Shown one piece after another: positions 9,096 to 15,952 of a stretch of 64,000 nucleotides of DNA. The DNA is taken from assembly GCA_002162695.1 (NCBI GenBank), contig MAAM01000006.1:182065-246064 (forward strand), given 5' to 3'. Within the stretch, counting starts at the first letter, position 1, and the number at the start of each line of letters is the position of its first letter. Under the pieces are notes generated by a model. It worked only from the letters and a program-made list of their open reading frames with translations. It had not been told where the DNA came from and did no database searches. Source of the stretch: Cycloclasticus sp. 46_120_T64 (GTDB taxonomy: Bacteria; Pseudomonadota; Gammaproteobacteria; Methylococcales; Cycloclasticaceae). The translations under genes were made by a program, and so were the position numbers.

Positions 9096-10373
9096 CTATG
9101 CTTTTTCTTTTTTCACCAAAGAAATCCAGAAAAACGCTAATAACAAAAAAAATATACTTGTAAGGCTACTGCTAGTAATCGAGTTAATTGTAAACATTAG
9201 TAATATACAAAATACAATTCTAGAATCTAGCCCGGCATCACCACCTATAGCAACTTGTTTCTTAAGGTAAGTAAGCAAATTATAAATTGCACACAAATAC
9301 AACGCAAAACCAATCCAACCTGTTTCTGCCACAACCTGTGACCAGCCAACATCTAATAGAAACATATTTTCTCTATAAAAGTAATAATCATTATAGAAAA
9401 GATCTTCATACAAATCTCTATTCGCAAGAAAGGCACCAAGACCACCAAAACTTCCAAAGCCACTACCCAAAGGGAAGTAATCACTTGCAATAAAAAAAGA
9501 ATCTCTTAGCAAAACTACTCGCGCTGCTTCGCTATATTCAACGTTATCCAAACCCAAATTACTAATTTCCACAGACAGATAATTTGTTATAGTTGATAAA
9601 TTAAGAAGCATAAAAAAAGAAATAACGGTTATTACACAGGCTCCCATCACAAACTTATTCTTTTTTGATTTCAAAGGCTCAAAAAAGAGCCAGCAAAAAA
9701 ATAGAGATACCAACAGAGAAAACAGCTCCTGCCGCTGAATAGCTAATATTAAAAGAAGAAACGACAGTGATAACCAATGAACCCTATACCTTTCACTCTT
9801 TCCAAAATAAAAATAAACAAATGCCGTCGAAGCAAAAAATGCAACTTGCGAGGCATGCCAAAATGCACCCTCCGTATTATAAATGAAACTTCCTTGTGAA
9901 TTAATAATCCCTTTAAGAGAACCACTGAACACAGACCTATACGCTGATATATCTATGTATTTAAAAACCGTTAAAAATAGAGATAAAACCAAAATAAACT
10001 TAATAAAATAAGTGATTTTGGCCTTTTCAGCTGATTCAAAATTAAGACCTAAGAAAACCATTAAAACAATAGGGAATTTAATACTATCAATTAACTGATA
10101 TAAAACCGCCAAGATAGGAATACCAGAAAAAACTGATGAAACTAAGCCAAGAAAAATATAGATTAAGAACAATAAACACATCATTCTTAAGTTTTTATCT
10201 TCTAACGCTACCATCACTCCCTTAAAGGCAACAGGAAAAAAAAGTAGTAATATAATTTCATCCATCGTATTAAAAAAAGAGTTATTTTTAAAAAATTCAA
10301 ACTTTTTAAAAAATGGCTGCAACAATACAACTAACACAAAAAGATACAACAAGTTACTTTTTCTTATTAACAT
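9096..10373 (-). CDS. wzy: Wzy-like polymerase / O-antigen ligase family membrane protein
   Basis: A 425-residue protein with about ten or more hydrophobic spans and a large periplasmic loop late in the sequence (DYFPLGSGFGSFGGLGAFLANRD, then WSQVVAETGWIGFALYL). The pair PLGSGFGSFG and ETGWIGF is characteristic of the Wzy_C/O-antigen ligase superfamily. Next to a flippase, polymerase is the better call than ligase. The coding sequence is very AT-rich, as usual for polymerases. A 154-bp gap separates it from wzx. Confidence 0.8.
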   Translation of the reverse strand: MLIRKSNLLYLFVLVVLLQPFFKKFEFFKNNSFFNTMDEIILLLFFPVAFKGVMVALEDKNLRMMCLLFLIYIFLGLVSSVFSGIPILAVLYQLIDSIKFPIVLMVFLGLNFESAEKAKITYFIKFILVLSLFLTVFKYIDISAYRSVFSGSLKGIINSQGSFIYNTEGAFWHASQVAFFASTAFVYFYFGKSERYRVHWLSLSFLLLILAIQRQELFSLLVSLFFCWLFFEPLKSKKNKFVMGACVITVISFFMLLNLSTITNYLSVEISNLGLDNVEYSEAARVVLLRDSFFIASDYFPLGSGFGSFGGLGAFLANRDLYEDLFYNDYYFYRENMFLLDVGWSQVVAETGWIGFALYLCAIYNLLTYLKKQVAIGGDAGLDSRIVFCILLMFTINSITSSSLTSIFFLLLAFFWISLVKKEKA

Positions 10374-10395
10374 TTTTTACTACCACCCGTGATAC

Positions 10396-10455
10396 ATAAC
10401 CAATGCGGTCAGACTCGATTGATCCATAACCAATGGGGTCAGACTCGATTGATCC
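10396..10455 (+). repeat. Tandem pair of REP-like units
   Basis: Two adjacent 30-bp units (10396-10425 and 10426-10455), each ATAACCAAT-G(C/G)GGTCAGACTCGATTGATCC, differing at one base. The core equals the palindrome next to the RAYT gene but is in the opposite orientation, so copies face each other across the glycan operon. The tandem fills nearly all of the short gap between wzy and ugd. Confidence 0.85.
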
Positions 10456-10462
10456 CTGTTTT

Positions 10463-11815
10463 TCATTCACCACCCACCGACAACCCACGCCCAATCGCAT
10501 AATACTCAATCCCCTTAGCCTTCACCCGCTCAGGATCAAACAAATTCCTGCCATCAACAATCACCGGCTGTTTCAGCTCTGCTTTTATCAAATCAAAATC
10601 AGGGGCTTTAAAATTCTGCCATTCGGTACAAATAACTAACGCATCCGCGCCTTTTAAGGCCGCTTCTTTTGTGCCCATTAAGGCTAAGTCTTCCCGGCTA
10701 CCATAAATACGCTGAGTTTCTTCCATGGCTTCTGGGTCAAAGGCTTGTACCTTTGCTCCGGCTGCCCAAAGGGATTCCATGAGTACTCGGCTGGGTGCTT
10801 CGCGCATATCGTCTGTTTTGGGTTTGAACGATAGACCCCATAGTGCGAAGGTTTTACCTTTGATGTTGCCCTTAAAGTGCTTGTTAATGTATTCAAACAG
10901 TTTATTTTTTTGGCGTTGGTTAATGGCCTCTACTGCGTGGAGTAATTCGGGTTGGTAACCAATAACTTCGGATGTTTTGCTAAGTGCTTGCACATCTTTT
11001 GGGAAGCATGAACCGCCATAGCCACAGCCTGGGTAAATAAACTGAAAGCCGATGCGAGAGTCGGAACCAATGCCTTGGCGTACGTGTTCAATATCTGCGC
11101 CTACTTTTTCGGCGATATTGGCCATTTCGTTCATAAAGCTAACTTTGGTGGCTAACATGCAGTTAGCGGCGTATTTGGTTAGCTCGGCACTGCGGGCATC
11201 CATAAAGATGATGCGATCGTGGTTACGATTAAACGGTGCATATAAGTCTTTAAAGGTTTCTTGTATGTGTTGTGAATTATCATTTGGGCGTATGCCTACC
11301 ACGATGCGATCGGGCCGCATACAATCGGCTACGGCTGAGCCTTCTTTTAGAAATTCGGGGTTGGATACCACTGAAAAGCTTAGCTCTGAATTTTTAGCGG
11401 TTAAGGCTTGTTGTATGCTGGCCGCTACTTTATCGGCTGTGCCGACGGGTACGGTGGATTTATCCACAATCACCTTAGCGCTTTGCATATGCGTTGCGAT
11501 GGTATTGGCCACGGCCAGCACGTATTTTAAATCGGCTGCGCCATCTTCATCGGGGGGTGTGCCAACGGCTATAAATTGCATATCGGCAAAGTTAACGCCT
11601 TCTTCCGCATTGGTGGTGAAGGTGATGCGCCCTGCTTCAAAATTTGATTTTACTAAGGGGGTTAAGCCTGGCTCGTAAATGGGGATAATGCCTTGTTTCA
11701 GCTTTTCTATTCTGGCGGCATCCACATCGACACAACAAACATGATGGCCTACTTCTGATAATACAGCGGCTTGTACTAAGCCTACATAGCCTATGCCAAA
11801 TACGGTTACGTTCAT
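10463..11815 (-). CDS. ugd: UDP-glucose 6-dehydrogenase
   Basis: A 450-residue member of the UDP-glucose/GDP-mannose dehydrogenase family. The NAD-binding start is [29 protein letters not shown] lies near 117-130, and the catalytic Cys is C270 in [36 protein letters not shown] follows. It oxidises a nucleotide sugar at C6, most likely UDP-glucose to UDP-glucuronate, as precursor for an acidic glycan. UDP-GlcNAc-type substrates cannot be excluded from sequence alone. It is flanked on both sides by RAYT-type repeats and is less AT-rich than the genes downstream. Confidence 0.92.
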   Translation of the reverse strand: MNVTVFGIGYVGLVQAAVLSEVGHHVCCVDVDAARIEKLKQGIIPIYEPGLTPLVKSNFEAGRITFTTNAEEGVNFADMQFIAVGTPPDEDGAADLKYVLAVANTIATHMQSAKVIVDKSTVPVGTADKVAASIQQALTAKNSELSFSVVSNPEFLKEGSAVADCMRPDRIVVGIRPNDNSQHIQETFKDLYAPFNRNHDRIIFMDARSAELTKYAANCMLATKVSFMNEMANIAEKVGADIEHVRQGIGSDSRIGFQFIYPGCGYGGSCFPKDVQALSKTSEVIGYQPELLHAVEAINQRQKNKLFEYINKHFKGNIKGKTFALWGLSFKPKTDDMREAPSRVLMESLWAAGAKVQAFDPEAMEETQRIYGSREDLALMGTKEAALKGADALVICTEWQNFKAPDFDLIKAELKQPVIVDGRNLFDPERVKAKGIEYYAIGRGLSVGGE

Positions 11816-11845
11816 TGTTTTCTCTTACCAGGGTTCATTGTTTTT

Positions 11846-11870
11846 CAACGGGGTCAGACTCGATTGATTA
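11846..11870 (+). repeat. Single REP-like unit
   Basis: CAACGGGGTCAGACTCGATTGATTA, sharing the GGGTCAGACTCGATTGAT core of the RAYT-linked repeats. It is in the same orientation as the tandem pair at 10.4 kb, so ugd is bracketed by direct copies. Confidence 0.8.
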
Positions 11871-12187
11871 CCGCTTTTCATCATTCCTTCTCACCACTTA
11901 ATGCAAGCCATGAGTTCGCCCCAGCTTGAATTGCTTGAGCGTGTTTTATATTGGGGGAATATGAGTCGCTTACAAACGATAAAGCGGTTTGATTCAGCTT
12001 TATAGAAAAGCTTCTTTTGAGAGTGTTGATAGCAATATCCTTATTTGCTTGGCTTCTTCAGCCCGTTTTAAGCTTGTTTGAATGGGGGATACCCCATAAC
12101 ACGCTTTTCCTTGGCGGCGGATTATAGACGATTATTTATGGCTTGTGATTATATCTTGAAAGGTTTGTGGCGTTTTTTTAGGGTTAA

Positions 12188-12239
12188 GGTCAAAAGATAT
12201 TAACCACAAAAACATATCATGGGGTCAGCCAGCTTGATT
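12188..12239 (+). repeat. Adjacent GTCAAAAGAYATTAACCAC and GGGGTCAGCCAGCTTG repeats
   Basis: The first element (about 12188-12206) is GTCAAAAGATATTAACCAC in its core. The second (12217-12239) is TCATGGGGTCAGCCAGCTTGATT. The latter shares its GGGGTCAG half with the RAYT units but differs afterwards, so it is a second family or a diverged branch. Both recur at 12.45-12.65 kb and at 13.68 and 14.75 kb. Confidence 0.65.
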
Positions 12240-12503
12240 TCTGCAACCAAGCGTAGAAGCCGCTGCGATTCACTCTGAATTCTAAAGATTCAACAAGTTA
12301 CGCGAAGGGTACGAGTTAAAAGAAACTGAAAGATGGCTGGGTAATTAATTAGAGTCATTTGCTTAATTGGCTGATATTTTTTTCATTTCATACCTTTTCA
12401 CGGTGCGCTCTATGTTCTCGGTGGTGAGCTCTATCGGCCGGTAGTAATGTCAAAAGACATTAACCACAGGGGGGGCTACAAGGCCAAAAGTAGGCGCTAT
12501 TAG

Positions 12504-12713
12504 GCGATGTAGGTAAGTAGAGCAATGCAGGAGCAGTTGCCGAGGGCACGGAGAACATCGGCAACAACTATTATGCAATTCGGGACTTGATGTATTTATT
12601 TGCATAAAAATATCATGGTAAATATCATGGGGTCAGCCAGCTTGGTTTTGTTAGGCTTCGTGCTTCGGTAACTGCTCCATACGTCGCCTAAAGCGCGATG
12701 TAGGTAAGTAGAG
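12504..12713 (+). repeat. Direct 19-bp repeat pair
   Basis: GCGATGTAGGTAAGTAGAG occurs at 12504-12522 and again at 12695-12713, in each case soon followed by TTGCCGAGG(G/A)CAC. The length makes chance unlikely. A GGGGTCAGCCAGCTTG unit lies between the copies. This may be a local duplication of non-coding DNA. Confidence 0.7.
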
Positions 12714-12760
12714 CCATTGCCGAGGACACATGTTCCCTCTCGATGGCCACATTGTCATAT

Positions 12761-13057
12761 TTAGTGGAACTCTAACTCTACAAAATCTTTTCTTATTGAT
12801 TCAAACATTTTTTTGCTTAAGTTGTGCTCTTGCAAAACATCTACAAAGTACGGTAAATCGGATTCGCTGAAAGCACCTTTTAATTTAGCCATTTGTGAAA
12901 AAGATAGTTTTTCACCGGCTATGCATAAATCTAAATCAGAAAACTTTCGTGCTTCATTTCTAGCGCGAGAACCAAAAACAAATACTTTTTGCGTTGTTAA
13001 CTGCTTTTTGATAACGTTTTCAACAATGCTTTGATGTTTCGCGCTTAATTGAATCAT
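12761..13057 (-). CDS. Nucleotidyltransferase domain protein (HI0073/MntA-like antitoxin candidate)
   Basis: A 98-residue minimal nucleotidyltransferase with the active-site signature VFVFGSRARNEARKFSDLDL (GS-x-R, then DxD), followed by LPYFVDVLQ as third acidic strand. It is preceded by one base by a HI0074-type helical partner, a typical two-gene module. Such pairs are classed with HEPN/MNT toxin-antitoxin systems, in which the nucleotidyltransferase neutralises the helical partner. The size is normal for the HI0073 group. The assignment to a working toxin-antitoxin is inference. Confidence 0.85.
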   Translation of the reverse strand: MIQLSAKHQSIVENVIKKQLTTQKVFVFGSRARNEARKFSDLDLCIAGEKLSFSQMAKLKGAFSESDLPYFVDVLQEHNLSKKMFESIRKDFVELEFH

Positions 13058-13058
13058 A

Positions 13059-13475
13059 TTAACGAACCACTAATTCTTTATAGTGTTTTTCAGCGACGGG
13101 TAAAAAATCAAGCACTAACCGATAAATATCATTAGCGGTCTTTTCATCATAGGTCTGTGACGTTTCGTTTCTGCCTTGATGAAAAATAAACCAGCTTTCA
13201 GGGTCATCTATCAACCCTTTTTGCGCTGCTAATCGGTATAGGTCTTTTCGGCTAAGTCGAGTAACGTGATCAGCACCTTCTTCACTTTTAAGCTGCCTGC
13301 GTAACATTTTCCAGCTTAGCTCATAAGTGAACTCAAAGTTTTGTATGACACCCGCACGCATGGTACGACGCTGAGAGGCATTTAGAAAAGCCATAAACTC
13401 AGTATCCTGAGTACTAGTAATAGCCTCAGATAGCGAGACTAATGCTTTTTTAAGCGGTGTTAAATCTAACTTCAT
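13059..13475 (-). CDS. HI0074-type nucleotidyltransferase substrate-binding protein (HEPN-like)
   Basis: A 138-residue all-helical protein: MKLDLTPLKKALVSLSEAI, then RAGVIQNFEFTYELSWKMLRRQL, the hallmark of the HI0074/NTase substrate-binding family, and later WFIFHQGRNETSQTYDEKTA. It lies one base upstream of its nucleotidyltransferase partner. The RNETSQTYD segment occupies the place of the HEPN R-x4-6-H site but has no His at the expected spacing. Ribonuclease activity is therefore doubtful. Confidence 0.85.
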   Translation of the reverse strand: MKLDLTPLKKALVSLSEAITSTQDTEFMAFLNASQRRTMRAGVIQNFEFTYELSWKMLRRQLKSEEGADHVTRLSRKDLYRLAAQKGLIDDPESWFIFHQGRNETSQTYDEKTANDIYRLVLDFLPVAEKHYKELVVR

Positions 13476-13797
13476 TTTTGCCTCTGTCTATGACACTTCT
13501 TCATGTACGTCGCTGTAGCGAATAATTTTACCACCGAGAGAACATTAAAGCAGTCACTTGACCGTGATTCTATCTCTTCGTTGATATTGCAAACCTTACA
13601 ATGAGAACCTTAAACGGCTTGGTTTTTGATCATACTTTAGGGGGGCGGTACAATCGATGGTAAGTTTTATTCTGAGACTCATGTCAAAAGACTATTAACC
13701 ACCGTGGTCACGAAGAGTATAGAAGTTTTTTATTTCTAGACTTTTCTCGGTGAGCTCTGTGGTAAATTGAGCACCCCTCTAAACTAGCAAACACCCA
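13476..13797. other. Intergenic region with an imperfect inverted repeat
   Basis: Contains one GTCAAAAGACTATTAACCAC copy (13683-13702) whose TTAACCAC end forms the left arm (13695-13715) of an imperfect inverted repeat with 13746-13766 (15 of 21 positions pair). A long hairpin is possible. No gene, terminator or clear promoter recognised. Confidence 0.55.
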
Positions 13798-14223
13798 TTG
13801 GTAAAGGTATTGAACAACAACAAAATAGTTAACAGTGAAGCTGACTGGTTTGAAAAAGGTTTGTTACAGCGTGTGCCTGCAAATATTAGAGAGAGCTTTT
13901 CTGATGAGCAGTTATCCGCTTTAAAAGTGGCCTTTGGCGCGCGCAAGTGGGGCAAGCATGCTATTGATTTGCGTGGCACGCTGAGTTTTTGGCGCTGGCG
14001 CTACTATGTTGTTGTGCTGATGGGGCGGAACAAGCGCCTATTAACTGCGCGAGAAAAAAGAATTTCATTAATGATAAAAACCCTGCTTATTTTGCTATTT
14101 TTTAGCTTTTCCACCTTGATGGGTTTACTGGTTCTATACCTTGCTAAATCGGCGATGGGTATTGATCTATTCCCTGGGTTTTCTTTAGGTATATGGGGTT
14201 GGTTTAAAGGGGAGTTTTTGTGA
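13798..14223 (+). CDS. Small membrane protein of unknown function
   Basis: About 141 residues if the TTG at 13798 is the start; no ATG is available near the N-terminus. A soluble, charged first half (ADWFEKGLLQRVPANIRESF, FGARKWGKHAIDLRG, FWRWRYYVVVLMGRNKRLL) is followed by one long hydrophobic segment, LLILLFFSFSTLMGLLVLYL, and a short Trp/Gly-rich tail. I recognise the general pattern as recurrent in marine gammaproteobacteria but not a named function. It stands alone on the plus strand amid accessory genes. Confidence 0.65.
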   Translation: MVKVLNNNKIVNSEADWFEKGLLQRVPANIRESFSDEQLSALKVAFGARKWGKHAIDLRGTLSFWRWRYYVVVLMGRNKRLLTAREKRISLMIKTLLILLFFSFSTLMGLLVLYLAKSAMGIDLFPGFSLGIWGWFKGEFL

Positions 14224-14314
14224 TTATCGACGCTTTATGCCCTACCAGCAATGAGCTTAGATCACCGTAAGGCTAAGACTTTAGCTTGCCCATCTATCAA
14301 TCAACTATTGTCGC

Positions 14315-14741
14315 TTACAGCCCCTCAACTTGAGTATCGGCAATTTTTAACAGCACTTCGGTATAATTAGTAAAGTCTACTAAATGTTTTCGAGACCCCA
14401 GCATAACTACTGCGCTTGACAATACAGTGTTAAAAATCAGCTCAAAATGCTCATTTACACTAGTAAACTGTGCTTTTTCGCCAATTTTTGCCTTGTCTTG
14501 CCTACGCTCGCGACGTTATGCAGAGGCCTCTTCTTATGATCATTTCCATGATATCGAGGTTTATTTTTTGATCGTCATGCACGGCTATATTCCTGAAGCC
14601 GATCATCGCTTTCATTTTTTTCGATACATTTGAGCTCAACAAACCCGCCTGCTCCAATAGCTCAAATGCATCGCGACTACTTTGCGGGACACCTAATTTA
14701 TTGACTCGTACAATATGCATTGCCGAATCATGGCGAATCAT
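14315..14741 (-). pseudogene. hepT-like toxin gene, truncated and interrupted by a MITE-like element
   Basis: Minus-strand codons give a DUF86/HepT core: SAMHIVRVNKLGVPQSSRDAF, ELLEQAGLLS and the RNase motif FRNIAVHDD (R-x4-H), ending at MEMIIR. The matching C-terminus, KHLVDFTNYTEVLLKIADTQ, resumes 139 bp further on and ends at the TAA at 14315-14317. Removing the inserted segment plus a 3-bp duplication restores IIRKHLVDF in frame. The N-terminal part before SAMH is missing, replaced by a 10-bp tandem repeat and a GGGGTCAGCC unit. The gene therefore carries two independent lesions. Confidence 0.85.
14392..14530. mobile_element. 139-bp MITE-like insertion with terminal inverted repeats
   Basis: Ends are GAGACCCCAGCATAAC (14392-14407) and, on the other strand, GAGGCCTCTGCATAAC (14530-14515): 13 of 16 positions match. 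It is flanked by TTC on both sides (14389-14391 and 14531-14533), a 3-bp target duplication, and it splits a hepT reading frame cleanly. It has no coding capacity; a small internal palindrome TTTACACTAGTAAA sits near the middle. Probably moved by an IS of the matching end type, which is not present in the window. Confidence 0.82.
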
Positions 14742-14773
14742 GGCGAATCATGGGGTCAGCCAGCTTGAATTTT
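14725..14773 (+). repeat. 10-bp tandem repeat joined to a GGGGTCAGCC unit
   Basis: GAATCATGG(C/G) is repeated three times (14725-14754) and runs directly into CATGGGGTCAGCCAGCTTGA (from 14749). The block abuts the point where homology of the hepT remnant stops, so it marks the 5' breakpoint of that gene. Confidence 0.7.
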
Positions 14774-14777
14774 CAGA

Positions 14778-14818
14778 CAACGTGCAAGCTTTTCCAACAA
14801 AGCTCTTAGTTTTAACGC
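14778..14818. repeat. Copy of a repeat shared with the 3' end of the MntA-like gene
   Basis: Twenty-six bases starting CAACGTGCAAGC and ending AACAAAGC are identical to 15911-15936. The match continues with two changes to the TTAGTTTTAACGC that follows. At the second site this sequence forms one arm of a roughly 95-bp inverted repeat, so the copy here may be half of a small palindromic element rather than part of a gene. Confidence 0.65.
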
Positions 14819-14967
14819 GATTAAGGGTAGGAAAAGAAAAACAGCACCATAAAGAAGGTGACTTGGTTGCAATTAGCTTAATTTGTTAAATTCGTTAATG
14901 AGGTTTTTGTTTTAAGGCTTTTCTCAGTGATGAGTCTTTTTTAGGTTTAAGGTCAAAAGAATCGACG

Positions 14968-15357
14968 TTAGGGCACTTCAACCGAACAATTAGTTAAACC
15001 TTTTGATTGCGATGAAAACTTTTTGTCAAAGGTGTAGAGCTTGTCGTATTGTTGGCATTGCGTCAAATGAAGAGCATCAGAAAAATCCATTCCTTGTTTA
15101 TGCCATTCAATAGCCTGAGCAATGAAGGATGGATTGGATAAGTGGATATTTTTCAGCCCAAATAATTTCATCAGGGCATTACAAATATCTTCAGGTGCAA
15201 AGTTATAGGCATATCTCAAAACCCATTCAGTTTCTAAAATTACGGTATCGGAAATGAAAATTTCTTGGGTATTGAAAATTGAAAATGCCTTTTTGTATTG
15301 CTTGGCATCATCCTGGGTAAGAAAGCGAATGATGATATTTGTATCAACTGAAATCAT
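14968..15357 (-). CDS. vapC: PIN-domain toxin, VapC type
   Basis: A 129-residue PIN domain with D5 in MISVDTNIIIRFL, E42 in ILETEWVLR, the DxxD pair in GMDFSDALHL near residues 93-96 and the late acidic LYTFDKKF. These form the four-acid Mg site of VapC ribonucleases. It follows an AbrB-type antitoxin gene with a 4-nt ATGA overlap, the classical antitoxin-first order. Predicted type II toxin that cleaves RNA, often initiator tRNA or rRNA; the target here is unknown. Confidence 0.92.
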   Translation of the reverse strand: MISVDTNIIIRFLTQDDAKQYKKAFSIFNTQEIFISDTVILETEWVLRYAYNFAPEDICNALMKLFGLKNIHLSNPSFIAQAIEWHKQGMDFSDALHLTQCQQYDKLYTFDKKFSSQSKGLTNCSVEVP

Positions 15358-15608
15358 TGGAATTTATCCATAATTCCTTTCTGAATAGCAGAGTCCATAT
15401 CATCAAGTGACTTGGGGGTGCCTTCATGTTTCAAACAGGCGGCCACATCAGAAATATTCGTTTCATTAAACGGCATTCTAGGTTTTAGTAAAATACCATC
15501 ACCCACGTCAACCACGACAAGCTCTTGCCCAACTTCCCAATGATGAGAGGTTCTAAGAGGCTTCGGGATAATAACCTGACCTTTACTTGATAGTTTGGTG
15601 ATGTTCAT
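15354..15608 (-). CDS. vapB: AbrB/SpoVT-fold antitoxin, VapB type
   Basis: Starts MNITKLSSKGQVIIPKPLR, the swapped-hairpin AbrB DNA-binding motif, with WEVGQELVVVDVGDGILLKP completing the domain; the remaining half (to QKGIMDKFQ) would wrap the toxin. I use the ATG at 15608, because the longer frame back to 15710 adds only unrelated hydrophobic residues before the motif. About 84 residues. It should neutralise the overlapping PIN toxin and repress the shared promoter. Confidence 0.9.
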   Translation of the reverse strand: MNITKLSSKGQVIIPKPLRTSHHWEVGQELVVVDVGDGILLKPRMPFNETNISDVAACLKHEGTPKSLDDMDSAIQKGIMDKFQ

Positions 15609-15856
15609 TATACTAGCCCTGATAAGTAAGAAATATGTAAGAATAATAGCCTTTGAAAACATAGGTGTCAAATCGATGATGAACCTTACATTCTGACGTA
15701 AAAAGTTCAACGGCTCTAAAAACTTTTCTAATACCGCTTCCCGCTGAGGGGCTGTTCATTTTTTTAGTCTCAGTTTGGCAGAGGGTTTACTCTGCCTTAT
15801 TAAGACTTATACCTTGGTGTTGTACACACAAAAAAAACGAACCAAAAAAAGCTGCC

Positions 15857-15952
15857 CTATCGCAAAACTAAACGCTTGGTTGGGCTTACACTAAACTCGC
15901 TGCGCTCAGGCAACGTGCAAGCTTTTCCAACAAAGCGTTTAGTTTTAACGCA
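15857..15952. repeat. Imperfect inverted repeat at the 3' end of the MntA-like gene
   Basis: TCGCAAAACTAAACGCTTGG (from 15857) pairs with the reverse complement of about 15927-15952, leaving a loop of about 45 bp that includes GCTGCGCTCAG. The right arm encodes the last residues of the nucleotidyltransferase (ALKLNALLEK) and is repeated at 14778-14818. Confidence 0.6.

Larger units (their letters stand above)
11816..12760. other. Long intergenic region rich in short repeats
   Basis: No intact gene seen in 945 bp. It holds one RAYT-type unit (11846-11870), two GGGGTCAGCCAGCTTG units (12217-12239, 12626-12649), two GTCAAAAGAYATTAACCAC units (12188-12206, 12449-12467) and a direct repeat of GCGATGTAGGTAAGTAGAG (12504-12522, 12695-12713). 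Two short open stretches (minus 11881-12057, and plus 12253-12348 broken by a TAA at 12283) lack proper starts and look like decayed coding DNA of unknown origin. Confidence 0.7.

Noticed and set aside
11052-11678. 208-codon plus-strand open frame antisense to ugd.
   Set aside because: Ser/Ala-rich shadow of a conserved gene, with no ribosome site.
11881-12057. Minus-strand open frame of about 58 codons ending in a helical, Ala-rich sequence.
   Set aside because: No start codon with a ribosome site and no recognised family; probably decayed coding DNA.
12253-12348. Plus-strand open stretch with HSEF-stop-RFNKLREGYELKETERWLGN-like reading, possibly a decayed small gene.
   Set aside because: In-frame TAA at 12283, no start codon and no family recognised; kept only as a note in the intergenic entry.
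14755-14830. Apparent fragment of an MntA C-terminus (frame reading ALKLRALLEKLARC) upstream of the hepT remnant.
   Set aside because: The shared sequence is one arm of a repeat element, and codons further upstream show no nucleotidyltransferase similarity, so a repeat copy explains it better than a broken gene.
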